From NCBI GenBank assembly GCA_945867875.1, contig CAMBJF010000002.1, positions 1 through 35,551 on the forward strand: a stretch of 35,551 bases of DNA, in the 5' to 3' direction. The position numbers were made by a program, and so were the translations under genes. Positions 25,633 through 34,579 of the stretch are shown in pieces. The number at the start of each line of letters is the position of its first letter. The first letter of the stretch is position 1. The stretch is from an uncultured Ruminococcus sp. GTDB taxonomy: Bacteria; Bacillota; Clostridia; Oscillospirales; Ruminococcaceae. The notes beneath the pieces were generated by a model. It saw only the letters and a list, made by a program, of their open reading frames with translations. It was not told the DNA's origin and did no database searches.

Positions 25633-25636
25633 TTTG
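25607..25636. terminator. Terminator shared by the nuclease-like gene and the broken acetyltransferase gene
   Basis: AGCCGCTC and GAGCGGCT pair around TCGGTTTCGG and are followed by TTTTG on the plus strand. On the minus strand the hairpin lies directly behind the acetyltransferase stop codon. Confidence 0.75.
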
Positions 25637-26096
25637 TTATCCCCTATGCACATACATTCTCGTCATACCCCCACCGTCTTCCTGCACCATACACAGAAAT
25701 TCCCAGCCGTACCGCTCATAAAATGAGGTGTGGTCGGTGACGAGATAAAGGGTGTCGATGCCCTGTGACTTCATATCATCGCAGACATATCCAAGAAGCT
25801 TTCCCGCAATGCCGTATCCCCGCATATCCTCCTCGGTGTAAACGGCGCAGACATTTGGGGAGAGGTCTTTTCTGCTGTGAAAATCATTTTCTATGACCCC
25901 CCATTCCCCCGATGATGCGGTCACTTTCGTCCTTTTTTACAACATACCACTGCGGTATGGGACGTTCACCTTTGATACACACGTCTATGCTTTCAAGATA
26001 TGCCGATTTCGGTACGCCCCATTTTTCGTGAAACAACTCTGCGGCTTTTTCATTAAGCTGGGGGCAGTCTTTCAATTTTATAATTTTTATGTCCAT
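25637..26096 (-). pseudogene. GNAT-family N-acetyltransferase, frameshifted
   Basis: Two overlapping frames together make one GNAT protein of about 153 residues. The first frame (26096 down to 25884) starts MDIKIIKLKDCPQLNEKAAE and reads to RIIGGMG, then fails at GHRK-stop. The second frame picks up as VIENDFHSRKDL and contains the acetyl-CoA binding pattern RGYGIAG and the late motif HTSFYERYGWEF. Removing one G from the G6 run at 25902-25897 joins them perfectly. It is therefore a recent pseudogene, a phase-variable gene or a sequencing error. The substrate is unknown. No promoter is visible between its start and the flagellar terminator 20 bases upstream. Confidence 0.85.
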
Positions 26097-26116
26097 AATT
26101 TCACCCGATTACAAAA

Positions 26117-26147
26117 TCGGAGCCAAACATCAACTGCCTGGCTCCGA
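26117..26147 (-). terminator. Terminator of the flagellar operon
   Basis: TCGGAGCC (26117-26124) pairs with GGCTCCGA (26140-26147). On the minus strand it is followed by ATTTTG. It lies 5 bases after the stop of the last flagellar gene. Confidence 0.7.
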
Positions 26148-26152
26148 AAAAT

Positions 26153-26620
26153 TCAGTGTGCGGAATTAAGCTTGCTGCCCTTGTTAACATCAACGGCGGT
26201 AGCACCGAAATAGTTTACCACCTTTTTGCTCTTGGCAGTTTTTGTCATTTCCTCGTAGGTCTCATCACGCATCTGCTCAAGGCGCTGTATCGCAAGCCTG
26301 TCATTCTTCTTTATGCTGTCGGTAAGCTCTTTCAGCTCACCTATCTTCTTGGAAAGCTCCAGCATAGAGCCTGACAGCCCCTCGATCTCCTTAAAAGATA
26401 GCAGGGCATTTATGGTGTCCTTGCGCTCGATGGACTGAGCGTTTATCAGACTGCGCATCTCCATTGATATCCCGTCAACGGCGGTAACGATGTCCTGCCT
26501 CTGCCTGATAAGGTCGCCAACTCCGTCAATGTCCTCATAGATTATCCGTGAGGTAATGTCATTATAATGTCTGAGCTGTTCGATCTTTTTGTCAACAAGC
26601 CCTAAAAGTCTGGGGTCCAT
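26153..26620 (-). CDS. Small helical protein in the FliT position, possible flagellar chaperone
   Basis: 155 residues, almost fully helical and charged, with long heptad-like stretches (about 10-120). I do not recognise the family. It directly follows fliS (13 bases), where many flagellar loci have fliT, the chaperone of the FliD cap. Chaperones of this type are short, helical and poorly conserved, so a FliT-like or FlgN-like role is reasonable but inferred from position only. Last gene of the operon. Confidence 0.75.
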   Translation of the reverse strand: MDPRLLGLVDKKIEQLRHYNDITSRIIYEDIDGVGDLIRQRQDIVTAVDGISMEMRSLINAQSIERKDTINALLSFKEIEGLSGSMLELSKKIGELKELTDSIKKNDRLAIQRLEQMRDETYEEMTKTAKSKKVVNYFGATAVDVNKGSKLNSAH

Positions 26621-26633
26621 ATGCCGACCTCCC

Positions 26634-26996
26634 TTATCTTACGGTCTTGCCCGCTTCATAAAAGGCGTTTCTCAGCTCTGTTATCATCGGGAGTATCTCT
26701 TTGAGTATCTCAGGGTCTTTCTTAACATTCGCCTGAACAAGTCTCTCACGGAAATACTGATACAAAGCGGCAAGATTGTCGGATATCTCATATTTTACCT
26801 TAAGGTGTGCGTCCAGAGCGTCAATAATGTCGCTGGCTCTCATAATTGAGTTGTGTGCCTTGGGGATATCCTTGTCCTCGATGAAGATTATCGCCTTGTT
26901 TATCTCGGTGATAGCCTTGTCATAGAGTGCTATGAGAAGCTGGGCGGGGGTCATTGTTGTGACCGACTGCTGCATATATTTCTGGTAGGGATTCAT
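26634..26996 (-). CDS. fliS: Flagellar export chaperone FliS
   Basis: Binds the C-terminal end of flagellin in the cytosol and keeps it from polymerising before export. A 120-residue helical protein with the family N terminus NPYQKYMQQSVTTMTPAQLLIALYD and the middle block about 45-85 typical of FliS. It lies between fliD and a FliT-like gene. The ribosome binding site GAAAGGA follows an intercistronic hairpin whose loop contains the complementary UCCU. Flagellin itself is not in the window. Confidence 0.95.
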   Translation of the reverse strand: MNPYQKYMQQSVTTMTPAQLLIALYDKAITEINKAIIFIEDKDIPKAHNSIMRASDIIDALDAHLKVKYEISDNLAALYQYFRERLVQANVKKDPEILKEILPMITELRNAFYEAGKTVR

Positions 26997-27012
26997 TTGT
27001 GGTTATCCTTTC

Positions 27013-27044
27013 TCAGTCGTTTGCCACATAGGACAAATGACTGA
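27013..27044 (-). other. Intercistronic hairpin before fliS
   Basis: On the minus strand TCAGTCATTTG and CAAACGACTGA form an 11-pair stem with one G-U. The loop TCCTATGTGG contains UCCU, complementary to the AGGA of the fliS ribosome binding site just downstream. There is no T run. Confidence 0.55.
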
Positions 27045-27058
27045 TTGAAGAGCTTTTA

Positions 27059-29779
27059 TCAGGTTGAGCTGTTTGATGTTCCGAATATGGAGGAGGACTG
27101 GTTGTTCATTGTGGAGATGTAGGATTCAAGAGTTGAGTACTTGTTCCACAGTCTTTCCTGTTCGTTCTCATATCTGTCATTGAGCTTGTCGATAAGGCTC
27201 TGGAGATTTGAGATCTGATTGTATATCATATTGTTGCGGTCGGAACGTGTATTTGCCACACCTGCCATAGCGGTGAGTGTTCCCTTGGGATAGCCGTTCT
27301 TGTTGGTGCTGGTGTCAATTGCAGATGTAACTGCATTGTTGAGCACTGTTCCGAGACCGTTTGTGGTGTCGGTAAAGAAGTTTGCTATCTCATCGCCGTA
27401 CTTTTCAATAGCCGCATCAAGCTTGCTCTCATCATCGATCTTCAGCTTGCCGTACTCGTTGAAATCGTCGGAAGTGTCGATACCGAGAGCCTGAATGGTC
27501 ATACCGTTCACATTTGCGCAGCCCACAGCCTGACGTATCTGAGTGAACACCTTGGAGAGTGTGGAATCGTGGTAAAGGAGACCTGTCTTGGCCTTTTCCT
27601 CCCACTTGGTTATCTCGTCAGCCTCCATTTCGTCCTTCTGGTCATCGGTCAGAGGGTCATAGTAATCGCCGCTGTCCTTGGGGCGCTTGGTGCTGAGCTG
27701 CTCATAGACCTTGTCGAGCATATCATTGTATGCCTCAACGAAGCCGAGAATGGTTTCCTTTATCTTGCTTGTGTCCTTGGAAACATTAACGGTGATCTCC
27801 TCGGCAGCTCCGCTTGCAATGTCATCTTCGGTAAATGCCTTAACATCTGCAATGCTGAAAGTTGTTCCCTCAACGGTGAAGCTGTTGGAATTACTTTCAA
27901 GTGTAACGCCGTTAATGGTCATCTGAGCGTTGGAGCCTCTGAGGGTCATACTGCCCACATTGTCAACGCCGCTGAGTACGTCTGTGCCGAAAAGCTTTTT
28001 GAATACCTCTGCGCTTTCGCCCTCAGCAGTGATAGTATTCTTGCCTGTTACCGCAAGAACGCCTGTGGATTCGTCATATACGAAATATCCCGAACGAACA
28101 AGGTCGTTGATAGTAACCTTTCCGTCCTCGCCGCTGCCCGACATATTGAATGTCACTCCGCCGTTTACGGTAAAGGATATCTTATCAATATCTGCAATAA
28201 CGTGGTCGGAGGGGTAGGGAGTTTCGGTGTAGTTGGAGGAAGCACCGTCAACAGTCACATCTCCGCTTGCGGATACGCTTACAGCCTCTCCTGCTGCGGG
28301 AGTGAACTTAATGCTTACGCCGTCATCGGAGCTTTCAACGGAGAATGAGCCCTTTCCGCTGGGGAAAGATGCCTTGTATGCATCATTCAGAGCCTTTGCG
28401 ATGTCATCGGAGGAATACTGCTGATATTTCTTTTCAATTCCGAGATTTTTAAGCTGGTCTGCCTCGGTAACGTCCTCTAAGTCGCTGCCGTTGTAGTTTA
28501 CAACGCCCTCTGAGGACACGGACATAACAGTTTCAAACTTGTCATCGGCGGTTTTCTTGGCGTAGATAGTGCTGCCGTCCTGAGTGTACTGATAGATAGT
28601 GTTTCCGTCAGCATCAGTGTGGAGCTTTGCGGTTATCTCGCTGTCGCCTATGGTTATCTTCTCGGTCTCCTGCTTCTTTGTGAGACCTGTTACAGCAAGT
28701 GTTTTGCCGTTTACAGTAATGCCATCACTTGCACCGAAACCGTCTGCGGTGGTTTTAAATGTAAAATCGGTAATGCTTTTGTCAATGTTCTTGTCGGAAA
28801 GACCTGTTGCAAGAGTGGGGTCGATGCCAAGCTCATCGCCTATGTTGAAAAGGGAGTTGAGAAGATTTCCGCTTGTCTGGCTGACTTTCAGTTCCTGACC
28901 TGCGCCTGTCTGGGTCGTTTTCAGCTCAAAGGACTGGGAAAGGCTGTTGAAGCTCATTGTAACGCCTGCGTCGGACTTGTTTACAGTGTTCATCATTTCC
29001 TTGACGGTGGTGTTCTTATCAAAAGAGAAATCAACACCGTTTATGGAAAAGCTGAATTTATCACCGGAAAGCTCAGTCACAAAATCAAGGCTGCCGAGCT
29101 TTGAGGTAGTGGAAATCCTGTTGGAAGCGTCATTTTTAAGACCTACCGCATCGCTGTATCCAACAGTAAAGTTGTGTGTTACTTTATCGCTTGCAGCATT
29201 TTCAATAGTCAGCTTGTTTGTGCCGTCCTTGAAAGAAAATCTTGCTGCGCTTATCTCGCCGAATGTATCGTTGAGGGCTGTAAGGAAATTGTCCTTAGCG
29301 TTTTCGCCGCCCTCGAAGGTGATGTTCCTTGCGGAGCCGTCAAGGGTAACGGTAACGGTGTTGCTGCCCTCTGCGGCGTTTGAGAAGTCAAGGGCAACGG
29401 TGCCTGCGGAGGCTCTTGTGCCCGAAAGTGTGGCAGCCTTTGCCTGAGTTACGGAGGTAATGGAATATTTTCCTGCGGCTGCGCTTGCAGATGCGGAAAC
29501 TACGAGGGAGGAATCGGAGGATTCAGCCTTGTTGCTCTTCATAACGGCGTTTGCCCTGATAGAAGAAGAGGACTCGATGTTCAGATACTTCTTCTTGAAA
29601 TCGGACATAGTCGTGATTACGCTTCTGTAGGCTTCCTGCTTCCACTGGAGAGTCTGGAGCTTCTGCTTTCTCTTGTCGAGAGAGGTCTTTGTATTTGCAG
29701 TGCCTGCCTTGACCAGTGATTCTATATCAAGTCCCGAGGCAAGACCTGTCATTCTTGTAATTTCGTGAGTGGTTGCCAT
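27059..29779 (-). CDS. fliD: Flagellar filament cap protein FliD
   Basis: Forms the pentameric or hexameric cap at the filament tip and guides flagellin assembly. The N terminus has RMTGLASGLDIESLVKA, with the heptad-rich stretch to about 70 typical of FliD, and the C-terminal block (about 800-906) is again coiled-coil (NQISNLQSLIDKLNDRYENE). At 906 residues it is clearly longer than common FliD proteins (about 450-650); the extra length is in the Ser/Thr/Asp-rich surface-exposed middle. The start has GAAAGGA upstream and lies 16 bases after csrA. Confidence 0.94.
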   Translation of the reverse strand: MATTHEITRMTGLASGLDIESLVKAGTANTKTSLDKRKQKLQTLQWKQEAYRSVITTMSDFKKKYLNIESSSSIRANAVMKSNKAESSDSSLVVSASASAAAGKYSITSVTQAKAATLSGTRASAGTVALDFSNAAEGSNTVTVTLDGSARNITFEGGENAKDNFLTALNDTFGEISAARFSFKDGTNKLTIENAASDKVTHNFTVGYSDAVGLKNDASNRISTTSKLGSLDFVTELSGDKFSFSINGVDFSFDKNTTVKEMMNTVNKSDAGVTMSFNSLSQSFELKTTQTGAGQELKVSQTSGNLLNSLFNIGDELGIDPTLATGLSDKNIDKSITDFTFKTTADGFGASDGITVNGKTLAVTGLTKKQETEKITIGDSEITAKLHTDADGNTIYQYTQDGSTIYAKKTADDKFETVMSVSSEGVVNYNGSDLEDVTEADQLKNLGIEKKYQQYSSDDIAKALNDAYKASFPSGKGSFSVESSDDGVSIKFTPAAGEAVSVSASGDVTVDGASSNYTETPYPSDHVIADIDKISFTVNGGVTFNMSGSGEDGKVTINDLVRSGYFVYDESTGVLAVTGKNTITAEGESAEVFKKLFGTDVLSGVDNVGSMTLRGSNAQMTINGVTLESNSNSFTVEGTTFSIADVKAFTEDDIASGAAEEITVNVSKDTSKIKETILGFVEAYNDMLDKVYEQLSTKRPKDSGDYYDPLTDDQKDEMEADEITKWEEKAKTGLLYHDSTLSKVFTQIRQAVGCANVNGMTIQALGIDTSDDFNEYGKLKIDDESKLDAAIEKYGDEIANFFTDTTNGLGTVLNNAVTSAIDTSTNKNGYPKGTLTAMAGVANTRSDRNNMIYNQISNLQSLIDKLNDRYENEQERLWNKYSTLESYISTMNNQSSSIFGTSNSST

Positions 29780-29795
29780 TGCTATGACCGTCCTT

Positions 29796-30056
29796 TCACT
29801 GATTATTCTTGTTTATCTCATTAAAACGGGTGGGTGTATCGGTAAGAAACTTGTTCATAAAGTCGGCGGAGACCTTGTTCACGGCTGCCTGAACATTAAA
29901 TCCTCTCGACTCGAACATTTCCGAGCGGATTATCTTAACGTCCTTTGGAGCGCTTATTCCGAGCCTGACCTTATCCTTGCCCGCTTCGACCACGTTCACC
30001 ACAACGTCATCGCCGATATGTATTCCCTCCCCCGTTTTTCGGGTGATTATAAGCAT
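29796..30056 (-). CDS. csrA: Carbon storage regulator CsrA
   Basis: RNA-binding dimer that blocks translation by covering GGA motifs at ribosome binding sites; in B. subtilis it represses flagellin synthesis. The core MLIITRKTGEGIHIGDDVVV and KVRLGISAPKDVKI is complete. At 86 residues it has a C-terminal extension (about 62-86, ending FNEINKNNQ) beyond the 60-75 of most CsrA proteins. FliW, its protein antagonist, is encoded directly upstream, so the FliW-CsrA-flagellin switch is probably present. Confidence 0.96.
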   Translation of the reverse strand: MLIITRKTGEGIHIGDDVVVNVVEAGKDKVRLGISAPKDVKIIRSEMFESRGFNVQAAVNKVSADFMNKFLTDTPTRFNEINKNNQ

Positions 30057-30081
30057 ACGGATATCATTCCTTTCTGAAAGG

Positions 30082-30543
30082 TCATTCCTTGGCTTTTGCG
30101 AAAACGGGGAATTTTATGGGGTAATCATCTGCGGCAATGACCTGCACTGCCTTGTTGTTGGCGGTGTTTATGATGATAGGGCTTTTGAGATTTACCGTTG
30201 CGTCCATATTGTTTTCGGGGATAACGGCGATAACGTAGAACTTGGCGTCTGCGTCATTTGCCATATCCAGCACCGCAACGTCCTCATCGGCAACGGTTAT
30301 GCGGTAATCGGGACAAAATTCAAGGGGATCGAAAAGTATGAAGCAGAGGTTGGGGTTTTCCGTGCTCTGAAGCCATACGGGGCATTTGCCCTTGCCGAGA
30401 GGGGAGATAAGGATATAATCCCTGTAGTCCTCAAAGGCGAAAATTCCCTGGGGGAAGCTTATCACCTCGGCGGGGGAGACCTCTATCTCGTCGAAATCCC
30501 TTGTTTTAACTGTGATTCTGTTTACGGTATCGTTCATAATCAT
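30082..30543 (-). CDS. fliW: Flagellar assembly factor FliW
   Basis: Binds CsrA and flagellin; free FliW holds CsrA off flagellin mRNA once flagellin is exported. 153 residues with family blocks VISFPQGIFAFEDYRDYILI and NLCFILFDPLEFCPDY. The start overlaps the upstream yviE-like stop as ATGA, so translation is likely coupled. It is followed by csrA after 25 bases, the order seen in Bacillus. Confidence 0.95.
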   Translation of the reverse strand: MIMNDTVNRITVKTRDFDEIEVSPAEVISFPQGIFAFEDYRDYILISPLGKGKCPVWLQSTENPNLCFILFDPLEFCPDYRITVADEDVAVLDMANDADAKFYVIAVIPENNMDATVNLKSPIIINTANNKAVQVIAADDYPIKFPVFAKAKE

Positions 30544-31130
30544 TCCTCATATCCCGGAGCTGCGCTTCTGGGGAAATATATGGGCTCGCCTACATATTCT
30601 ATTTCAAGCTTGGGCCTCTGGTTAACGATGAACTCAACAGTTCCGGGAACAAATTCAAGCTTTGCTTCAGGGTTTGTGTTCCAGTCCATATTAAGCTCAG
30701 ATGCCTGATAGTTTATGCTGAGAGTGTTGCCTGACCAGCTTATGTCGGGACCCTCCTTGGGGAGAAAGTCCATAATGGTCTCCATTGTCCTTGTTGCCTT
30801 GGCGGTGGCAATAGAGGCGGGTGTGGCTTCAAAGTTGCAGAGAGCGTTGCCCTCGTTCACGATGTTTGCCACTGCCTGATAAGCTACCTTCATACCCTTC
30901 TGGGCTTCGTCCTTGGCAAAGGTGTCAATGTTCTTGTGACCGTAGCCGAGGCTTTCTCTTGCGGCGGTGTTGTCGATGTTTATTTTGATGGGTTCTGCGG
31001 TTATCTGCATTCCCCCCGGACTTTTTGAGATCTGTACGGTGGGAGCGGGAGTATCGAGCTTCAGCTCCGCACGGGTAACGTTTATCTCAACATTAATAGG
31101 TACTGATGTTATATTAAGAAGCTGATCCAT
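30540..31130 (-). CDS. YviE-like (DUF6470-type) flagellar locus protein
   Basis: 196 residues, mixed beta and helix, no signal or membrane span. It lies between flgL and fliW, exactly where Bacillus has yviE, and matches the general pattern of that family (N-terminal ITSVPINVEINVTRAELKL and a C-terminal FVPGTVEFIVNQRPKLEIEYVG). The function is not established; a role in filament or junction assembly or export is inferred from the locus. It has a strong ribosome binding site, AAAGGAGG. Confidence 0.8.
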   Translation of the reverse strand: MDQLLNITSVPINVEINVTRAELKLDTPAPTVQISKSPGGMQITAEPIKINIDNTAARESLGYGHKNIDTFAKDEAQKGMKVAYQAVANIVNEGNALCNFEATPASIATAKATRTMETIMDFLPKEGPDISWSGNTLSINYQASELNMDWNTNPEAKLEFVPGTVEFIVNQRPKLEIEYVGEPIYFPRSAAPGYEE

Positions 31131-31163
31131 AACTGCGTCCTCCTTTTATAAATTTTTCGTATA

Positions 31164-32531
31164 TTATACGAAATCGAAAATGCTCTTGGGAAGTATGCCC
31201 GAACCGAGGGAAAGAGATGCATTGTATGCAGCCTCGATGGACTTCATATTGGTGATCTCCGCCTCAATGTCAACACCCTCAATGCTGTTCTGCTTCTCGG
31301 AAAGGCTTATGCGGTAAATTGCATTTCTGTCAATGTACATCTCCATATTGTTCTGCTTTACGCCGAGAGTTGTAATTGTGTCCATTACCTTGGAGTTTGC
31401 GGTATCGAGCTTGTCGATGTAGCGGTTTACGGAAGATGTGTCGCCCTTTCTGAGAGCGGCAGCAGCGTCATAAATCAGCTGGATAAGGTTAAATGCATCG
31501 CCGTCATCATCTGTTCCGCAGCCTGTTATCTCAGCACCGTTAAGGCTCATATCAAGGGCTGTGGCGGGATTTACGGTTCCGTTCTCGTCATACTTTATTC
31601 CGAGACCGATGTCAACATAAATTGGGGCAGTTCCGGGGAAACCCTTGGAGTTTGTGTATTCTGTGGGATAATTTACGGTCTTGGTGTCGGAAAGCTTGCC
31701 TTCCTTGTCATAATACTTTATGGTAGCGCCGTTTACAGCATTTTTTAGGTCATCGCCCATAAGATTTACGGGGATATCGTTGTAGCAGACTATCCTGTCC
31801 TTGGGAGATGTGCTGAAATCGGGGCTGCCATTCACGGTGAATTTGATAGTGTCGGCAGAGGTCTTGTATGCACTGCTGTAGTACGTGTAGCCCTTGTAGT
31901 TGTCAAAATCGGTTATCTCGCTGCCATCGGCATCGTAAAACTTATCTACAGTAATTGTATTGCCCGCAGCGTCGGTATATGTGCCGTCATCGTTTCTTGT
32001 GAGGGCAGCGCCGCCCATTTCAGCAGTATCGTAATCATTGCCGTAAACCTTTGTTGTGCCGTCAGCAAATGTTATCTCAACCCTTGAATGAACGGTAAAG
32101 GGGGTCTTGTCATTGCTTGCGGAGCCGAACATCTGCCTTGTGGCGAAATCGGTGTTCATATCCTGGAGCATATGCTCAGCCTGCTGCTCCATTTCAAGAG
32201 CGATGATGTCAAGCTCGGTCTGGTCCATAGTGTCCTGAACGGAAACTATCTTGGACTTTACGTTAAGATATGTCTTGTCGGCAATATCGTAAAGAGCGTC
32301 CTCGGCAGCATAGTAGAAATCCTTTGCGGTCTTGAGGTTCTCGTCATAGATATCCAGATTTTCAAGGGATTTTCTAACGTGAGCCGCCTTTGCCGCAGAG
32401 GAGGAATCCTCGCTGGCACGGTTGTATTTTCTCTGTGTAAGTATTTTTGTCTGAGATTTCAGATAGTTTGAAAGCAGTGTGTTATAGCTGTTTAAAAACG
32501 TTCCGCTGAACGCATTGTTGGTAACTCGCAT
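31164..32531 (-). CDS. flgL: Flagellar hook-filament junction protein FlgL
   Basis: The junction protein between FlgK and the filament, secreted by the flagellar export apparatus. The N terminus MRVTNNAFSGTFLNSYNTLL and the C terminus IEGVDIEAEITNMKSIEAAYNASLSLG are flagellin-like. At 455 residues it is longer than the usual 300; the extra part is a middle domain (about 150-350) rich in Asp, Thr and Tyr. The start chosen is the ATG at 32531, ten bases after AAGGAG; an in-frame TTG two codons upstream is too close to the ribosome binding site. Confidence 0.94.
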   Translation of the reverse strand: MRVTNNAFSGTFLNSYNTLLSNYLKSQTKILTQRKYNRASEDSSSAAKAAHVRKSLENLDIYDENLKTAKDFYYAAEDALYDIADKTYLNVKSKIVSVQDTMDQTELDIIALEMEQQAEHMLQDMNTDFATRQMFGSASNDKTPFTVHSRVEITFADGTTKVYGNDYDTAEMGGAALTRNDDGTYTDAAGNTITVDKFYDADGSEITDFDNYKGYTYYSSAYKTSADTIKFTVNGSPDFSTSPKDRIVCYNDIPVNLMGDDLKNAVNGATIKYYDKEGKLSDTKTVNYPTEYTNSKGFPGTAPIYVDIGLGIKYDENGTVNPATALDMSLNGAEITGCGTDDDGDAFNLIQLIYDAAAALRKGDTSSVNRYIDKLDTANSKVMDTITTLGVKQNNMEMYIDRNAIYRISLSEKQNSIEGVDIEAEITNMKSIEAAYNASLSLGSGILPKSIFDFV

Positions 32532-32561
32532 CGCCAATCAGCTCCTTATCTTATAGCTTTA

Positions 32562-34559
32562 TCAAAGACCGACCTTGCCTGTGCCGTTGATGAGCTTATC
32601 AAGGCACTCGTCAAGAGCGGATATCATTCTTGAAATAGCGTTGTACCATTTCTGGTAGTTCATCATATTAACGCCCTCTTCGTCCATACTTACGCCCATT
32701 ACCTCGTCTCTTGCATCGGAAACGCTGTTCAGCATAATATTGGTGGAATCGAAGCTGCCAAGCTCGTATTCAAGGTCGCCGCCCACCTGATTGCCGTAAT
32801 ACTGGATAAAGCCCTCAAAGGTGAACTGGTCGGGTTCATTTCCGAACTTGTACTTTGCATCAAAGGCGGAAAGTATCTTGTTGATGTAAGCATTGTCAAG
32901 CTCATCATAATTATAATCAAGCTTGCCGTCGTCATCAACGAAGGGGTGAACGCAGCGGAGAGTGTTTTCGTTCCAGGTATCGGCAATTTTCAGGTCAGCA
33001 ACATTGCCGTCATCAAGAGCGCCGCCCTCAAATTCAAAGAGCTTGAATTTGGTGCTTTCGATTGCATCATTGCGGACATCTGCAAGCGTCCGGTTAACGA
33101 TATCGTCTATCTTGGTGAGGTCATCGGCAGTGAGAGCAGTCTCATCTGTAATGCCGTTGTCAGCCATATACTGAGCCTTGGTGTCATCTCTGAGCTTTGC
33201 CTCAGCCTTGTCAGCCGCCGCATTCTGCTGTTTTACAGCATCGGCAGAGCTGTTGTAATCATCGTAAAGGGCATTGAATGCCTTTGCAAATCTGTTTGCA
33301 AATGAGCGGATAGTTTCCTGATAATACTTGATGCCGTTGTAGCCGTTCTCAGCACCCTCTGCATAGCAGCCCTTGCCGTTGTACATATCAAAAAGTCCGC
33401 TTACAGAGCCGCCTGTGAGCTTGTCGGTCTCTTCGTCAACGGTTATTGCGTAGGAGGGAGCTGCTTTCAGCTGGGCAGCGGTCATATTGTTTGTGAAAAT
33501 GGGGTCATAATCAACGCCCGCAGCCTTTGCATCGGCAATAATTTCCTTTTCAAGCTCGCACGCCTGTTTTACATTTCCCTTGTAGATGTAGGAATTGAGC
33601 TTGTCGATCTTGTCATTCAGATCGGGGTTTGCAATTACCTCGGGGGTTATCTCACGCTCGCACTTTGTCCACTGCTTGTCGGTGTTTGTGGTGCTGATGT
33701 GAAGCTCGGCAAAATCGTTTCTTTCGGTCTGCTCGCCTGAGAAGATTATGTCAGTCTTGGCGTATGCGTCCTTCTGAACGAGAGCAACATCTCCGAAATA
33801 AACATCATATGTTCCGTCCTGATTCTGCTTTACGTCGATGTTCATATACTGTGAAAGCTCGTCGCAGAGGTTGTTGAAGCTGTCCTTTAATTCAAGGGGA
33901 CCGTATTCTATCTCAGCCTGATAGCCGTCTCTTGTGGCATAAACGTTGTCCATCTGAACATAAGCATCGGATATCTGCTTGTTGAGGGAAGCCATCTGCT
34001 TAAGGATAGCGTTAACTCTGTCATTGGTAACGAGAATATCTTCTCTTGTGGAAAGCTCAACATCATTGAGTCTCGCATCAAAATTCTTAAGCACGTTTAT
34101 GACCGAATCTGCAGCGTTCATAGCTACATTTGAAAGGTCCTGTCTGTCCGCACCTGTTGAGGAGAAGGACTGGAAAGCGGCCTTTAAATTTCCGAAAATA
34201 GCCGCAAGACCCGAATCCTGATTTTCAACATCATCAAGGATATCCTCGATGTCTGCAAGAACATTGGTCTTAGCGCCTGTGTCGCAAAGCTCTGAGCTGT
34301 ATCTTCTTACCTTTGCATCAAGGAGCTTGTCTCTGAGCTGGGTAACGCCCACAGCGTCAGCGCCCTTGCCCGCAAGGTTCACCTGAGTGTTGTAGCCGAG
34401 ACTTCCTGCGGTGTTAGCCACGGAAACAACGTCAAGGCGCTGTCTGCTGTAGCCTTTTGTTTTAATGTTTGAGATGTTGTGTCCTGTGATATCAAGGCCT
34501 TTCTGTGCAAGCTGGAGACCGTCTCTCTGCACATAAAGTCCGAAAAATGATGAAGCCAT
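32562..34559 (-). CDS. flgK: Flagellar hook-associated protein FlgK
   Basis: Joins the hook to the filament. The N-terminal FFGLYVQRDGLQLAQKGLDI and GHNISNIKTKGYSRQRLDVV are the classic hook/rod protein motif; the C-terminal SMDEEGVNMMNYQKWYNAISRMI is typical of FlgK. 665 residues, with a large variable middle. The start ATG has GAAAGGA upstream. It lies between the FlgN-like chaperone and flgL, as in Bacillus. Confidence 0.95.
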   Translation of the reverse strand: MASSFFGLYVQRDGLQLAQKGLDITGHNISNIKTKGYSRQRLDVVSVANTAGSLGYNTQVNLAGKGADAVGVTQLRDKLLDAKVRRYSSELCDTGAKTNVLADIEDILDDVENQDSGLAAIFGNLKAAFQSFSSTGADRQDLSNVAMNAADSVINVLKNFDARLNDVELSTREDILVTNDRVNAILKQMASLNKQISDAYVQMDNVYATRDGYQAEIEYGPLELKDSFNNLCDELSQYMNIDVKQNQDGTYDVYFGDVALVQKDAYAKTDIIFSGEQTERNDFAELHISTTNTDKQWTKCEREITPEVIANPDLNDKIDKLNSYIYKGNVKQACELEKEIIADAKAAGVDYDPIFTNNMTAAQLKAAPSYAITVDEETDKLTGGSVSGLFDMYNGKGCYAEGAENGYNGIKYYQETIRSFANRFAKAFNALYDDYNSSADAVKQQNAAADKAEAKLRDDTKAQYMADNGITDETALTADDLTKIDDIVNRTLADVRNDAIESTKFKLFEFEGGALDDGNVADLKIADTWNENTLRCVHPFVDDDGKLDYNYDELDNAYINKILSAFDAKYKFGNEPDQFTFEGFIQYYGNQVGGDLEYELGSFDSTNIMLNSVSDARDEVMGVSMDEEGVNMMNYQKWYNAISRMISALDECLDKLINGTGKVGL

Positions 34560-34579
34560 TGTAAATCTTCCTTTCGTAT

